Assembly: GCA_965250105.1 (NCBI GenBank)
Contig: OZ252290.1
Coordinates: 2,666,001-2,730,000, forward strand
Origin: JBCBSK01 sp965250105
GTDB lineage: Bacteria > Pseudomonadota > Alphaproteobacteria > Rhizobiales > Tepidamorphaceae
DNA: 64,000 nt
Reading direction: 5' to 3'
A program made the translations under genes and the position numbers. Positions 19,246-28,300 of the stretch are shown here, one piece after another. The first letter of the stretch is position 1. Each line of letters begins with the position of its first letter. The notes beneath the pieces were generated by a model, which was not told the DNA's origin, did no database searches, and saw only the letters and a program-made list of their open reading frames with translations.

Positions 19246-20031
19246 GTGGACCATCTCGCCGACGACCAGCGCGGATCGATCCGCCGCATCCTCGACGGCG
19301 TGCTCGTCTTCGGGCTCATTATCGCGATCTGGGAAGCGTCGGTCGTGGTGTTCGCGCCACGCGCCTTCATCCTGCCGCCGCCCAGCGCCGTCGTCATGGC
19401 GATCGTCCGGGAGCCTGGCTTTTTCGCCTATCATGCCTCGATCACCGGGCTCGAAATGGTGCTCGGCCTGGCCTGCGCGCTGATTCTCGGCATCACCACG
19501 GCCTGCGTGATGGCGCTGTTTCTGCCCGCCCGCCGGGTGCTGCTGCCGATCATCGTGGCGAGCCAGGCGCTGCCGGTCTTCGCGATCGCGCCGCTTCTCG
19601 TCATCTGGCTCGGCTTCGGCATCGCCTCGAAGGTGGCGATGGCGACGCTGATCCTGTTCTTCCCGATCACCTCGGCCTTGTTCGACGGGTTGCGGCGCGC
19701 CGATCCCGAACTTCTCGAAGTCGCCGAACTCTATGGCGCGGGCCGGTTCAAGACCGTGTTCCTCGTGCGCTTTCCCTGCGCGCTGCCCGATCTCGCCTCC
19801 GGCATCCGCGTCGCGGCGGCATTGGCGCCGATCGGCGCCGTCGTCGGCGAATGGGTCGGGGCCGCCGGTGGGCTCGGCTTCATCATGCTGCAGGCCAATG
19901 CCCGCATGCAAACAGACCATGTCTTCGCGAGCCTCCTGGTGCTCGGCCTGCTCGCGGTGACACTGCGCTTCGCCGCCGATCGCGCCGCCCGCTGGATCGC
20001 GCCCTGGGCCGAGGACCGCGGCTTCTCCTGA
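19246..20031 (+). CDS. ABC permease for thiamine precursor (ThiX-like)
   Basis: Inner-membrane permease of the nitrate/taurine/thiamine-precursor (BPD_transp_1) family with about six helices. The EAA loop is seen at ELLEVAELYGAGRFKTVFLVRFP, followed by LASGIRVAAALAPIGAVVGEW. The TPP riboswitch just upstream and the THI5-like binding protein downstream point to uptake of a pyrimidine precursor (HMP or formylaminopyrimidine), as in ThiXYZ. Start: GTG 19246 has GAAGGG nine bases before it; GTG 19210 (12 residues longer) is possible but lacks a site, and a stop at 19189 rules out anything earlier. No ATPase gene is adjacent on this strand. Confidence 0.85.
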   Translation: MDHLADDQRGSIRRILDGVLVFGLIIAIWEASVVVFAPRAFILPPPSAVVMAIVREPGFFAYHASITGLEMVLGLACALILGITTACVMALFLPARRVLLPIIVASQALPVFAIAPLLVIWLGFGIASKVAMATLILFFPITSALFDGLRRADPELLEVAELYGAGRFKTVFLVRFPCALPDLASGIRVAAALAPIGAVVGEWVGAAGGLGFIMLQANARMQTDHVFASLLVLGLLAVTLRFAADRAARWIAPWAEDRGFS

Positions 20032-20077
20032 TCACCCTTCGACCTGAAAGACTTTCCGACAAGCAAGGAGTTTCTTC

Positions 20078-21049
20078 ATGCACCGTTCCGTTTCCACGGC
20101 CCTCCTGGCCGGCGTCCTGGCCGCTGCCTCGCTGCCGGCCGCCCCGGCCATCGCCCAGACGCACGACCAGACCGACGGCGCGCTGACGGTCCTGCTGGAC
20201 TGGTTCGTCAATCCCAATCACGCGGTGATCGTGATCGCCGAGGAGCGCGGCTATTTCGACGCGGCGGGGCTCGCCGTCGACATCGTTCCACCGGCCGATC
20301 CGAGCGCGCCGCCGCGCCTCGTCGCCGCCGGTCAGGCCGATATCGCGATCACCTATCAGCCGAACCTGCATCTCCAGGTCGAGGAAGGGCTCGGGCTCGT
20401 CCGCATCGGAACGCTTGTCGAGACGCCGCTCAATTCGCTCGTCGTGCTGGCCGACGGGCCGATCGAGGACATCGCCGATCTCGATCGCAAGACCATCGGC
20501 TTTTCGGTCGGCGGTTTCGAGGACGCGCTGCTCGCCCAGATGCTCGAGACGCGCGGGCTGACGCTCGACGACGTCGAACTGGTCAATGTGAACTTCGCGC
20601 TGTCGCCGTCGCTCATCTCGGGCCGCGCCGATGCCCTGATCGGCGCGTTTCGTAATTTCGAGATGAACCAGCTCGACCTCGAAGGCAGCGCCGGGCGCGC
20701 CTTCTACCCCGAAGAACATGGCGTGCCGGTCTATGACGAACTGATCTATGTCGCCCGCGCCGACGCGCTCGACGATCCCCGGCTGCGTGCCTTCGTGAAC
20801 GCGACCGAACGCGCCGCCGTCTGGCTGACCAATCATCCGGACGCGGGGTGGGAGATCTTCCGCACGGCCTATCCCGATCTTGACGACGAACTCAACCGGC
20901 GCGCCTGGTATGACACGCTGCCACGGCTCGCCAAGCGGCCGGCGGCGCTCGACCGGGCGCGCTATGAACGTTTCGCCGACTTCATGCTGGCGCGCGGGCT
21001 GATCACCGAGATCGTGCCGGTCGAGAGCTATGCGGTGGAACTCGACTGA
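20078..21049 (+). CDS. NMT1/THI5-like thiamine precursor-binding protein (ThiY-like)
   Basis: A 323-residue periplasmic binding protein with signal peptide (1-26, AIAQ). The mature part begins with VLLDWFVNPNHAVIVIAEERGYF, the hallmark of NMT1/THI5/ThiY proteins that bind the thiamine pyrimidine precursor. AGQADIAITYQPNL and GKTIGFSVGGF-like blocks follow. It lies 46 bases after the permease under the same TPP riboswitch and has its own AAGGAG site. The ligand is inferred from family and riboswitch; HMP versus N-formyl-aminopyrimidine cannot be told apart. Confidence 0.88.
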   Translation: MHRSVSTALLAGVLAAASLPAAPAIAQTHDQTDGALTVLLDWFVNPNHAVIVIAEERGYFDAAGLAVDIVPPADPSAPPRLVAAGQADIAITYQPNLHLQVEEGLGLVRIGTLVETPLNSLVVLADGPIEDIADLDRKTIGFSVGGFEDALLAQMLETRGLTLDDVELVNVNFALSPSLISGRADALIGAFRNFEMNQLDLEGSAGRAFYPEEHGVPVYDELIYVARADALDDPRLRAFVNATERAAVWLTNHPDAGWEIFRTAYPDLDDELNRRAWYDTLPRLAKRPAALDRARYERFADFMLARGLITEIVPVESYAVELD

Positions 21050-21065
21050 CGATCGCCGCACCAGG

Positions 21066-21245
21066 CGCGTTCACGTTCAAGCGGATGCGCTTGGCGGACC
21101 GTTCGCGTTCGTGCGTCGTCACCCCCGGGCTTGTCCCCGGGGGGGAGGGGTGCGGCGCACCCAGCTTGCCGTGCCCGATTGCCGGAACACATCCGGCAAT
21201 GACATGCCAAGGATCGGACGCTTCAGCCTAAACAGGAAGGCGTCC
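21066..21245. repeat. Dispersed palindromic intergenic repeat, family A copy 1
   Basis: About 180 bases related in inverted orientation to 28685-28852. Two palindromic cores are shared: CCCGGGCTTGTCCCCGGG and ATTGCCGGA-N4/5-TCCGGCAAT, plus CAATGACATGC and GACGCTTCAGCC. It lies in the convergent gap between the ThiY-like gene and osmC. No coding potential. Confidence 0.8.
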
Positions 21246-21304
21246 AAAAGGGCGGCCCGGCTGCCCCTTCGTCGCTCTTCCCTTTACCGGCGCGTCGGCT
21301 GTGT

Positions 21305-21832
21305 TCAGGCCGTCGCGCCACTGTCCGTGCGGGTGATGCGCGGCGGCTGGGTCAGGCTTTGCAGTACGACGCAGAAGCGTTCGGTCAGGTTCAGCAACTG
21401 ATCGACCCGTTCCCGTGGTTCGTCGTGATCGAGATCGAAGCGGATCCTGATGTCGCGGAAGCCGACGGGTGCTTCCTTGTCGACGCCGAGCGTGCCCCGG
21501 AAATCGAGATCGCCCTCGACGATCACCTTGCCGCCCTTGAGATCGAAGCCGATGGCCGTGGCCACCGCGGTCAGCGTGACGCCGGTGCAGGCGGCCAGGG
21601 CTTCGAGCAGCATGTCGCCGGAGCACGCCTGGAGGCCGCTGCCGCCGGCGGCGGGATGCAGGCCTGCTTCAACCAGCGCGCGGCCGGTGTCGACCTTGCA
21701 GGCGACGCCGTCGGTCAGGTCGCCCACGGCGCGGAAGGTGACGATTGCCGCGTCGGCATCGTCGCGATAGCGCGTCTTCAGCGGCGCCTGAAGCGCCTTG
21801 AGCTGGTCTGCGGTGAGCGGGGAAGCGGTCAT
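21305..21832 (-). CDS. OsmC family protein
   Basis: A 175-residue OsmC/Ohr-fold protein; family members reduce organic hydroperoxides with a Cys pair. The two conserved cysteines are visible in LLEALAACTG and in TERFCVVLQSL, and Arg/Glu residues of the active-site region are in the N-terminal half. An additional Cys occurs in LQACSGD. ATG 21832 follows GGAG with six bases spacing. It lies 45 bases downstream of the ABC ATPase and probably belongs to the same SAM-II-led operon; a link between imported sulfur compounds and hydroperoxide or persulfide chemistry is possible but not shown. Confidence 0.85.
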   Translation of the reverse strand: MTASPLTADQLKALQAPLKTRYRDDADAAIVTFRAVGDLTDGVACKVDTGRALVEAGLHPAAGGSGLQACSGDMLLEALAACTGVTLTAVATAIGFDLKGGKVIVEGDLDFRGTLGVDKEAPVGFRDIRIRFDLDHDEPRERVDQLLNLTERFCVVLQSLTQPPRITRTDSGATA

Positions 21833-21877
21833 GCGGAACTCCGTTGGTCAAGTCGTGTCATGTCAGATCAGGTCGGG

Positions 21878-22615
21878 TCAGGTCAGATCCAGGGCGGCGA
21901 CGATCTCGTCTTCGAGCGCGCGGACCTCGGGCGCGGTGCGCGGCCGGGGGCGCGGCAGGTCGATCTCGACGGCGTGGTGAATGCGGCCGGGATGGCCGCG
22001 CATGACGAGGACGCGGTCGGACAGGCTGACCGCCTCCAGAACGTCATGGGTAACGAAGACCATGGTGAAGCGCGAGCGCTCCCACAATTCCAGCAGATGC
22101 TGCTGGAGCTTCTGGCGGGTGAAGGAATCGAGCGCGCTGAACGGTTCGTCGAGCAGCAGGAAGGCGGGCTTGCGCACCAGCGCCCGGGCGATTCCGGTGC
22201 GCTGCGCCATGCCGCCGGACAATTGACGCGGCAGCGCGTCGGCGAAGCCTGACAGCCCGACATCGTCGAGCGCCTGGGCGATGCGGGCATCCTGTTCGGC
22301 GCGTGGCAGGTCGAGAATGCCGAGCCGGACATTCTCGGCGACGCTGAGCCAGGGCATCAGGCGCGGTTCCTGAAAAACCATGCCGACTTCCGGCGTCGGC
22401 CCGTCGACCGGCCGGCCGTCGAGCAGGATCCGACCATGGCTCGGCGTGTCGAGGCCGGAAATGATGCGCAACAGGGTCGACTTGCCGCAGCCGGACGTGC
22501 CGACCAGCGAGACGATCTCATGTTCGCCGACCGCGATCGTGACGTGGTCGAGCGCGTGGTGGGCGGTGCCCGTCTTGTCGGCGAAGGTCTTGCCCAGATC
22601 GGCGATCTCAAGCAT
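21878..22615 (-). CDS. ABC transporter ATP-binding protein (SsuB/TauB-like)
   Basis: A 245-residue ATPase with Walker A LVGTSGCGKST, Q-loop VFQEPRLMPW, signature LSGGMAQRTGIARAL, Walker B LLLDEPFSALD and H-loop VFVTHD. The GMVFQEPRLMPWLSVAENV stretch is typical of the nitrate/sulfonate/taurine importer branch. ATG 22615 follows AAGGAGG; the longer frame to 22708 lies within the permease gene. It overlaps the permease end by 8 bases. Because no other ATPase is near the TPP-controlled permease, this subunit might also energise that transporter (speculation). Confidence 0.9.
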   Translation of the reverse strand: MLEIADLGKTFADKTGTAHHALDHVTIAVGEHEIVSLVGTSGCGKSTLLRIISGLDTPSHGRILLDGRPVDGPTPEVGMVFQEPRLMPWLSVAENVRLGILDLPRAEQDARIAQALDDVGLSGFADALPRQLSGGMAQRTGIARALVRKPAFLLLDEPFSALDSFTRQKLQQHLLELWERSRFTMVFVTHDVLEAVSLSDRVLVMRGHPGRIHHAVEIDLPRPRPRTAPEVRALEDEIVAALDLT

Positions 22616-23501
22616 TGCGGCCTCCTTGCGTCTCGCCGAAGCCGTCCTGCCAGGACAGAAGGCGGCGGGAGACATGTTCGAGGCCGGAATCCGACAGTTT
22701 GCCGGCAAGTGCGAACAGGATCAGCGCGCCGATGATGATCTCCGGCCGGCCGGTCATCTGGCCGTCGACCATCAGGAAGCCGAGGCCCTCGCTGGCGCCC
22801 ATGAGTTCAGCTGCGATGACGAACATCCAGCCGAGCGCGAGGCCTGCGCGCAGGCCCGTCATATAGCTTGGCAGGGTGGCGGGCACGAGAATGCGGCGCA
22901 CGATGTCGAGCCGCGACAGCCCGCAGATGCGCCCGACCTCCACCAGCTTGCGGTCGGTCGCCAGAATGCCGGTCATCAGGTTGAGATAGACCGGGAAGAA
23001 GACGCCGACGGCGATCAGTAGCACCTTCGACGTTTCGAAGATTCCGAACCACAGAATGAACAACGGCACCCAGGCGAGCGACGGCACGGCCTTGAGCGCC
23101 TGGATGGTGGGGTCGAGAAGATCCCGGGCGAGCTTCGACCCGCCGGTCAGCGCGCCAAGCAGCGTCGCCGCCAGGGTGCCGATGGCGAAGCCGACCAGGA
23201 CCCGCCAGGTGGTGATGGCGATGTGTTCGGCGAGATCGCCGCCGACGGCCAGCGACCACAAGGCCGCCAGTACCACTTCCGGCGCCGGCAGCAGATAGGC
23301 CGGCATCAGCCCGCTATGGGTGACGATCTCCCAGATCAGGAGGATCGCCGCCGGCACGACCAGCCCGGTCAGACCCGTGAGGCGCGGCCGCCATCTGGTC
23401 GGTTTGGCTTGTCGCGTCGTCGCCGGCCGGGCCGGGGTCGGCCGAGCCGCGACGGGCGGCGGAAGCATGTCCGCCGCCTGGGAGCTTGCCGATCGCATCA
23501 C
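22608..23501 (-). CDS. ABC transporter permease (SsuC-like)
   Basis: A 297-residue permease. The first ~40 residues are a Pro/Arg-rich cytoplasmic extension; about six helices follow from LTGLVVPAAILLIWEIV. The family fingerprints LDPTIQALKAVPSLAWVPLFILWFG and the EAA loop VGRICGLSRLDIVRRILVPATLP are intact. Start overlaps the stop of the binding-protein gene by four bases (ATGA), showing translational coupling. Part of the SAM-II-controlled operon; substrate likely an organosulfur compound. Confidence 0.9.
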   Translation of the reverse strand: MMRSASSQAADMLPPPVAARPTPARPATTRQAKPTRWRPRLTGLTGLVVPAAILLIWEIVTHSGLMPAYLLPAPEVVLAALWSLAVGGDLAEHIAITTWRVLVGFAIGTLAATLLGALTGGSKLARDLLDPTIQALKAVPSLAWVPLFILWFGIFETSKVLLIAVGVFFPVYLNLMTGILATDRKLVEVGRICGLSRLDIVRRILVPATLPSYMTGLRAGLALGWMFVIAAELMGASEGLGFLMVDGQMTGRPEIIIGALILFALAGKLSDSGLEHVSRRLLSWQDGFGETQGGRNA

Positions 23502-24502
23502 TGGCTCGCGATGCTGTTGCCGTCGGCGATCTCGGTGATGAAACGCGTCTCAATCAGATCGTCGACGACGGTCTCGACATCGGTGCCGGCATCGATCACG
23601 CCGATGTCCTGAAGCACCAGGCCGGTGGCGACGAAGGTGTCGCGATGGGCGTCGCCGATCACGGGGTCGGTGATGTCGGTCCTCGTGTCGAGCTGGCGGG
23701 CGGCGACGGCTGGCTCGATCTTGGCGGCATCAACCAGGCCGGCCTGCAGCTCTTCGGGATGCGCGATCGCGTGAGCCCGGGCGCGCTCATAGACAGACAG
23801 GACGCGCGACACGATGTCGGGATGCGCTTCGGCGAAGGCTTCGCGCACATTCAGGATACCATAGGTATTGAGATCGGCATTTCGGAAGAACAGGCGCGCA
23901 TCGGAATCGAGTTCCGCCTTGGCCATATGCGGGTCAAGCCCGGCCCAGGCATCGACCTGGCCGCGTTCAAGCGCCCGGAAGCCATCGGGATGCTGTAGCA
24001 GGACAGGGCGGATATCGTCCTCGCTCAGCCCGGCCTCGGCCAGCGCGCGCAACAGGAAGATGTGCGGATCGGTGCCGCGGGTGACGGCGACACGCTTGCC
24101 GGCGAGATCGGCGACGGTCTCGATGCCGCTGTCGGGCCGGGTGACGAGGGCGGTCCATTCCGGCTTGGAATAGGCGTAGATCGCCTGGATCGGCACGCCA
24201 TTGGCGCGGCCCACGACCGATGCGCCGCCCGCCGTCGAGCCGAAGTCGAGCGAGCCCGAGCGCAGGAATTCGAGCGCCTTGTTGGAGCCCAGCGACAGGA
24301 CCCAGCGGATCTCGATGCCGTCCTCGGCGAATTCCTCTTCGAGCCAGCCCTTGTTCTTCAGGAGAATGGCGACGGGGTTGTAATAGGCCCAATCGATGCC
24401 GATCACGCGCGGTGTTTCGGCGCGTGACGTGGTGGGCGAGATGCTGGTGGCGAATGCCGCCACGGCAAGGGCGGCAAGAGACAGAAAGATGCGGCGAACC
24501 AT
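23498..24502 (-). CDS. ABC substrate-binding protein, aliphatic sulfonate type
   Basis: A 334-residue periplasmic protein with signal peptide (1-28, ending TSRA). The mature part (IGIDWAYYNPVAILLKNKGWLEEEF, then LSLGSNKALEFLRSGSLDFGSTAGGA) matches SsuA/NMT1-type proteins that bind sulfonates; TRGTDPHIFLLRALAEAGL is the usual second-domain block. First gene of a four-gene operon (binding protein, permease, ATPase, OsmC) whose leader carries a SAM-II riboswitch, so the ligand is probably a sulfur source or methionine precursor. GAGGAG precedes ATG 24502. Confidence 0.88.
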   Translation of the reverse strand: MVRRIFLSLAALAVAAFATSISPTTSRAETPRVIGIDWAYYNPVAILLKNKGWLEEEFAEDGIEIRWVLSLGSNKALEFLRSGSLDFGSTAGGASVVGRANGVPIQAIYAYSKPEWTALVTRPDSGIETVADLAGKRVAVTRGTDPHIFLLRALAEAGLSEDDIRPVLLQHPDGFRALERGQVDAWAGLDPHMAKAELDSDARLFFRNADLNTYGILNVREAFAEAHPDIVSRVLSVYERARAHAIAHPEELQAGLVDAAKIEPAVAARQLDTRTDITDPVIGDAHRDTFVATGLVLQDIGVIDAGTDVETVVDDLIETRFITEIADGNSIASQ

Positions 24503-24648
24503 GTCGCTCTCCTCGTTTCGATGCGGCCATCACGAGACGGCCTTGGGTCGATACGAGGCTCAAAGGGAGATCTGGAAAGGGGTGCCGCGATTAGTGAGCC
24601 GGCATCACGAGCGGATGCGCGGCTCAACGGCGGCGGCAATCCTGCCCA

Positions 24649-24705
24649 CTCGCTTTAGCGTGCATTTATAACGCGCCCCGCAAGCTGAGCCTCAAAGCGG
24701 CGCGT
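24649..24705 (-). promoter_or_regulatory. SAM-II riboswitch in sulfonate-type ABC operon leader
   Basis: Read on the minus strand: P1 strand CGCGCC (24704-24699), loop GCTTTGAG-GCTCAGCTTGC, P1 strand GGCGCG (24677-24672), then TTATAAATGCACGCTAAAG. This lines up element by element with the SAM-II aptamer (stem, GATTTGA-like loop, CTTGC, second strand, TNATAAANG, GCTAAAG tail). It lies about 150 bases before the binding-protein start and directly after a promoter-like TTGACA, as expected for a 5' leader. Confidence 0.8.
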
Positions 24706-24711
24706 GACGCC

Positions 24712-24740
24712 TAGAGAAAACATGCTCGCGATAATGTCAA
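24712..24740 (-). promoter_or_regulatory. Sigma-70-type promoter for SAM-II/ABC operon
   Basis: Perfect TTGACA (24740-24735) and TCTCTA (24717-24712) with 17-base spacing on the minus strand. The predicted transcription start would fall at about 24705, exactly at the 5' edge of the SAM-II P1 helix. Confidence 0.55.
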
Positions 24741-24745
24741 TGGAA

Positions 24746-24778
24746 AAATATTTACATATTTATCGAGCTATATATAGC
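24746..24778. promoter_or_regulatory. AT-rich divergent control region with two palindromes
   Basis: AAATAT-TTAC-ATATTT (24746-24761) and the perfect 12-base palindrome GCTATATATAGC (24767-24778) lie between the ABC operon and the haem oxygenase gene, in the most AT-rich stretch seen in the window. They are candidate operators or promoter elements, for example for an iron- or redox-responsive regulator controlling the oxygenase. Which factor binds is unknown. Confidence 0.4.
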
Positions 24779-24909
24779 GGTGGACCCTTTAAAGGTCATT
24801 CGCGGCCGATGCGCCGGTCATGACATCCCTGCGACCGAATGCGCCCCTTGACCTTCGTGGCGCGAAGAACAAGTGCTGTCCGTGGTCCCTGGAACTTGAG
24901 GAGCAGGAT

Positions 24910-25224
24910 ATGTTCATCGCGATGAACCGGTTTCGCGTGAAGCATGGCAGCGAGGCGGATTTCGAGGCCGTGTGGCTCAATCGCGAGGTGCATATCAACA
25001 AGGAGAAGGGTTTCGTCGCCTTTCACATGCTGCGCGGGCCGAAGCACGAAGACCATTCGCTCTATGTCTCGCACACGATCTGGTCCAGCGAGGACGATTT
25101 CCTGGCCTGGACCCGCAGCCAGGCTTTCCGCGACGCCCATAAGGATGCCGGACAGAACAAGCCGCTTTATCTCGGCGGCCCGGTCTTCGAGGGCTTCGAG
25201 GTGATCCAGACCGTCTCGAGCTGA
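24910..25224 (+). CDS. IsdG/HmoA-type haem-degrading monooxygenase
   Basis: A 104-residue ABM-fold protein. The catalytic triad of the IsdG haem oxygenases is present at almost the same numbers: Asn6 (AMNRF), Trp67 and His77 (W-x9-H in the LAWTRSQAFRDAH segment), compared with Asn7/Trp67/His77 of IsdG. It should open the haem ring to release iron. Start ATG 24910 follows GAGCAGGA; the frame is open to 24820 without similarity. No haem transporter is adjacent, but the upstream AT-rich palindromes fit regulated expression. Confidence 0.85.
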   Translation: MFIAMNRFRVKHGSEADFEAVWLNREVHINKEKGFVAFHMLRGPKHEDHSLYVSHTIWSSEDDFLAWTRSQAFRDAHKDAGQNKPLYLGGPVFEGFEVIQTVSS

Positions 25225-25365
25225 GTTTGCCGGCTCAGCCGGTCACAACCTTTCGTCAACCAAGAGTGACACTTGCCCGCCGCCGCGCGATCTCGGGCGG
25301 CGGCGGTCGACCCATTGTTTACGTTTCACCATTAGCCAGCATGACCGAAGCTGCCGGAACAGGTC

Positions 25366-28300
25366 ATGCGTTCAAGAACCATCGCAACAGGATGTGCCGT
25401 CGGACTTGCCTATCTGGCCGTGGCGGCCGGGACGCCCGCCTCCGCCGCGACGCCGGATGTCGCCGAGGCGCTGTCGGCGTTTCAGGCCCGGCTCGACATG
25501 ATCTGGCTCCTGGTCGCCGCCGGGCTGGTTCTGTTGATGCAGGTCGGCTTCATGCTTCTGGAAGCCGGCATGGTGCGATCGAAAAACGCGGTCAGCGTCG
25601 CCCAGAAGAACCTTCTCGATTTCTGCTTTTCGGTCGCGGTATTCGGCGCCGTCGGCTTCATGTTCGCTTTCGGCGCGTCGAGCCGTTTCTTTGTTGGCCT
25701 TGATCCGGAACTCTTTCTCCTGTCCGGCGTCGACGGCTGGGGGCTGGCCTTCTTCGTGTTCCAGGCGATGTTCTGCGGCACGGCGGCGACGATCATCTCC
25801 GGCGCGGTCGCCGAGCGCATGCGGCTGCCGGCCTATGTCCTGGGATCGGTATTCATCGCCGGCCTGGTCTATCCCGTCTTCGTCCATTGGGCATGGGGCA
25901 ATGCGCTGATCGAGAATGCCGGCGCGTTCCTCGCCAATATGGGCTTCGTCGATTTCGCCGGCTCGACGGTCGTGCACGGCACCGGTGCCTGGATGGCGTT
26001 GGCCGCCTGCATCGTGATCGGCCCGCGCCGTGGCAAGTTCGACGCCAACGGCAATCCGGTGCGCATCCACGGCCATAGCCAGGTTCTCGCGACGACGGGC
26101 GCCTTCCTTCTGTTCGTCGGCTGGTTCGGCTTCAATGGCGGCTCGACGCTGTCGGCCTCGCCCGCGATCGCCCATGTCATCGCCAACACGGTAATCGCCG
26201 CCGCCATGGGCACGGCCGCGGGCTATCTCGTCGGCTGGCGGAACCATGGCGTGTTCCGGCCCGAAAAGGCGTTTTCCGGCATGCTCGGCGGCCTGGTCGC
26301 GGTCACCGCCGGCTGCATGGTCCTGACCACGTCGGGGGCGGTCATCGTGGGGTTCGCCGGCGGCGCGGCGGCGATCTACGGGATCGACATTCTCGAACGC
26401 CAGTTCAAGATCGACGATGCGGTCGGCGCCGTCGGCATCCATGGCGTCGCCGGCGTGGTCGGCACGCTCGGCCTGGCGCTGCTCGCGCCGGTGGACGTCT
26501 TGCCGGCGGGCGACCGCCTCGACCAGCTGATGGTTCAGGCGACCGGCGTCGCGCTGAATTTCGTCTGGGCCTTCGGCTTGGGCTTGGTGTTCTTCTCCGT
26601 TCTGTCGCGCGTGATGCAGGTGCGTGTCGATGCGGACAGCGAGGAGATCGGCCTCAACGAGGTCGAGCACGGCACCAAGCTCGGCGTCGGCCATGTCGAG
26701 GATGTGCTCGTCGATCTAGCCGACGGCCATGCGGATCTCTCGGTCCGTCTTCCGGTGGCGCCGGGCGACGATACCGAGCGGCTGGCCCGGCTGTTCAACC
26801 GGATGATGGAATCGATGGAGACCGAGGAGGCGGCGCGCGAGATCCAGGAAGACATGCGCCGCGCCGAGGAGGAGGCCGAGCGCCTGTCGACGCTGGCGAA
26901 CTCGACCTTCGAGGCCATTCTGATCTCGTCGAATGGCATCGTCATCGACGGCAATGCGGCGCTCGGCGACCTCGTCGGCGTGCCGCTCGACGAGCTCAAG
27001 GGCACGTCGGCGCTCGATTTCGTGCATGAGAAGGACCGTGCCCTGGTGATCGAGCAGCTCAAGCGGCCGATCGCCGAGCCCTATGAAGTCTCTGCGCTGC
27101 ATGTCGACGGCACGGTCATTCCCGTCGAGATCCGCGCCCGCGAGATGATGTATCAGGGCAAGAAGCGGCGGGTTTCGGCGATCGTCGATCTGCGCGAGCG
27201 CAAGCGGGCCGAGGAGCGTATCCGCTACCTCGCCCAGCACGACCCGCTGACCGATCTGCCGAACCGGGCGCTGTTCGCCGAACGGCTCGACACCGCCATC
27301 CTGGAGGCCGACAAGCGCGGCCGGCTGGCGGCGCTCCTGATCGTCGATCTCGACCGTTTCAAGGACGTCAACGATGTCCATGGCCATCTCGTCGGCGACT
27401 GCGTGATCAAGAAGACCGCCGAACGGCTGAAGCGCGTGGTGCGCAAGTCCGACACGGTCGCGCGGCTTGGCGGCGATGAATTCGCGATCATTCAGAACGG
27501 TATCCAGTTCGCCAATCAGGCGACCGATCTGGCGCATCGCCTGGTCGGCCAGTTGTCGCGGCCGATCGATTGCGGCGACGGCATCGTGGTGCGCTCTGGC
27601 GCAAGCATCGGCGTCGCCGTCTGCCCGCTGCATGGCGCGGACGCCAAGCAGATCATCTCGCGCGCCGATACCGCGCTCTACCAGGCCAAGAGCCTCGGTC
27701 GGAACACTCATGCGGTATTCGAGGAAGGCATGGACGCCGCCGAGAGACACAGGCGGCTGATCGAGGCCGATCTGGCGCGCGCCGTCGATCACCGGGAATT
27801 CGAGCTCTATCTCCAGCCGCGCCTCGGCATCTCGCGCAATGCGATCCAGAGCTATGAGGCGCTGATCCGCTGGAACCATCCGGACAAGGGCCTGATCGGG
27901 CCGAACGATTTCATCCCCGTCGCCGAACAGTCGGGCAAGATCGTCGCCATCGGCTCCTGGGTGATGGCGGAAGCCTGCCGGATCGCCAGCAAGAAGCTCA
28001 AGCATTGCAATATTAGCGTCAATGTCAGCCCGTTGCAGTTCCGCGACAAAGGGTTCCTGTCGACCATCGAGACCGCGCTGAGCCAAAGCGAACTGGCGCC
28101 GGACAGGCTCGAGATCGAGGTCACCGAAAGCGTCCTGATCGAGGACGATGCCCGCGCGCTGCAGATCTTCAAATCGATCAAGGAACTCGGCTGCCGGATC
28201 TCGCTCGACGATTTCGGCACCGGCTATTCCTCGCTCGGCTATCTCAGCCGCTTCCCCTTCGACTGCATCAAGATCGACCGGTCCTTCGTGCATACGATGC

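Noticed and set aside
19101..20186. 361-residue plus-strand frame beginning ATGGCACAG
   Set aside because: The ATG belongs to the conserved CTGAGATGGC of the TPP riboswitch and the frame mirrors the permease gene.
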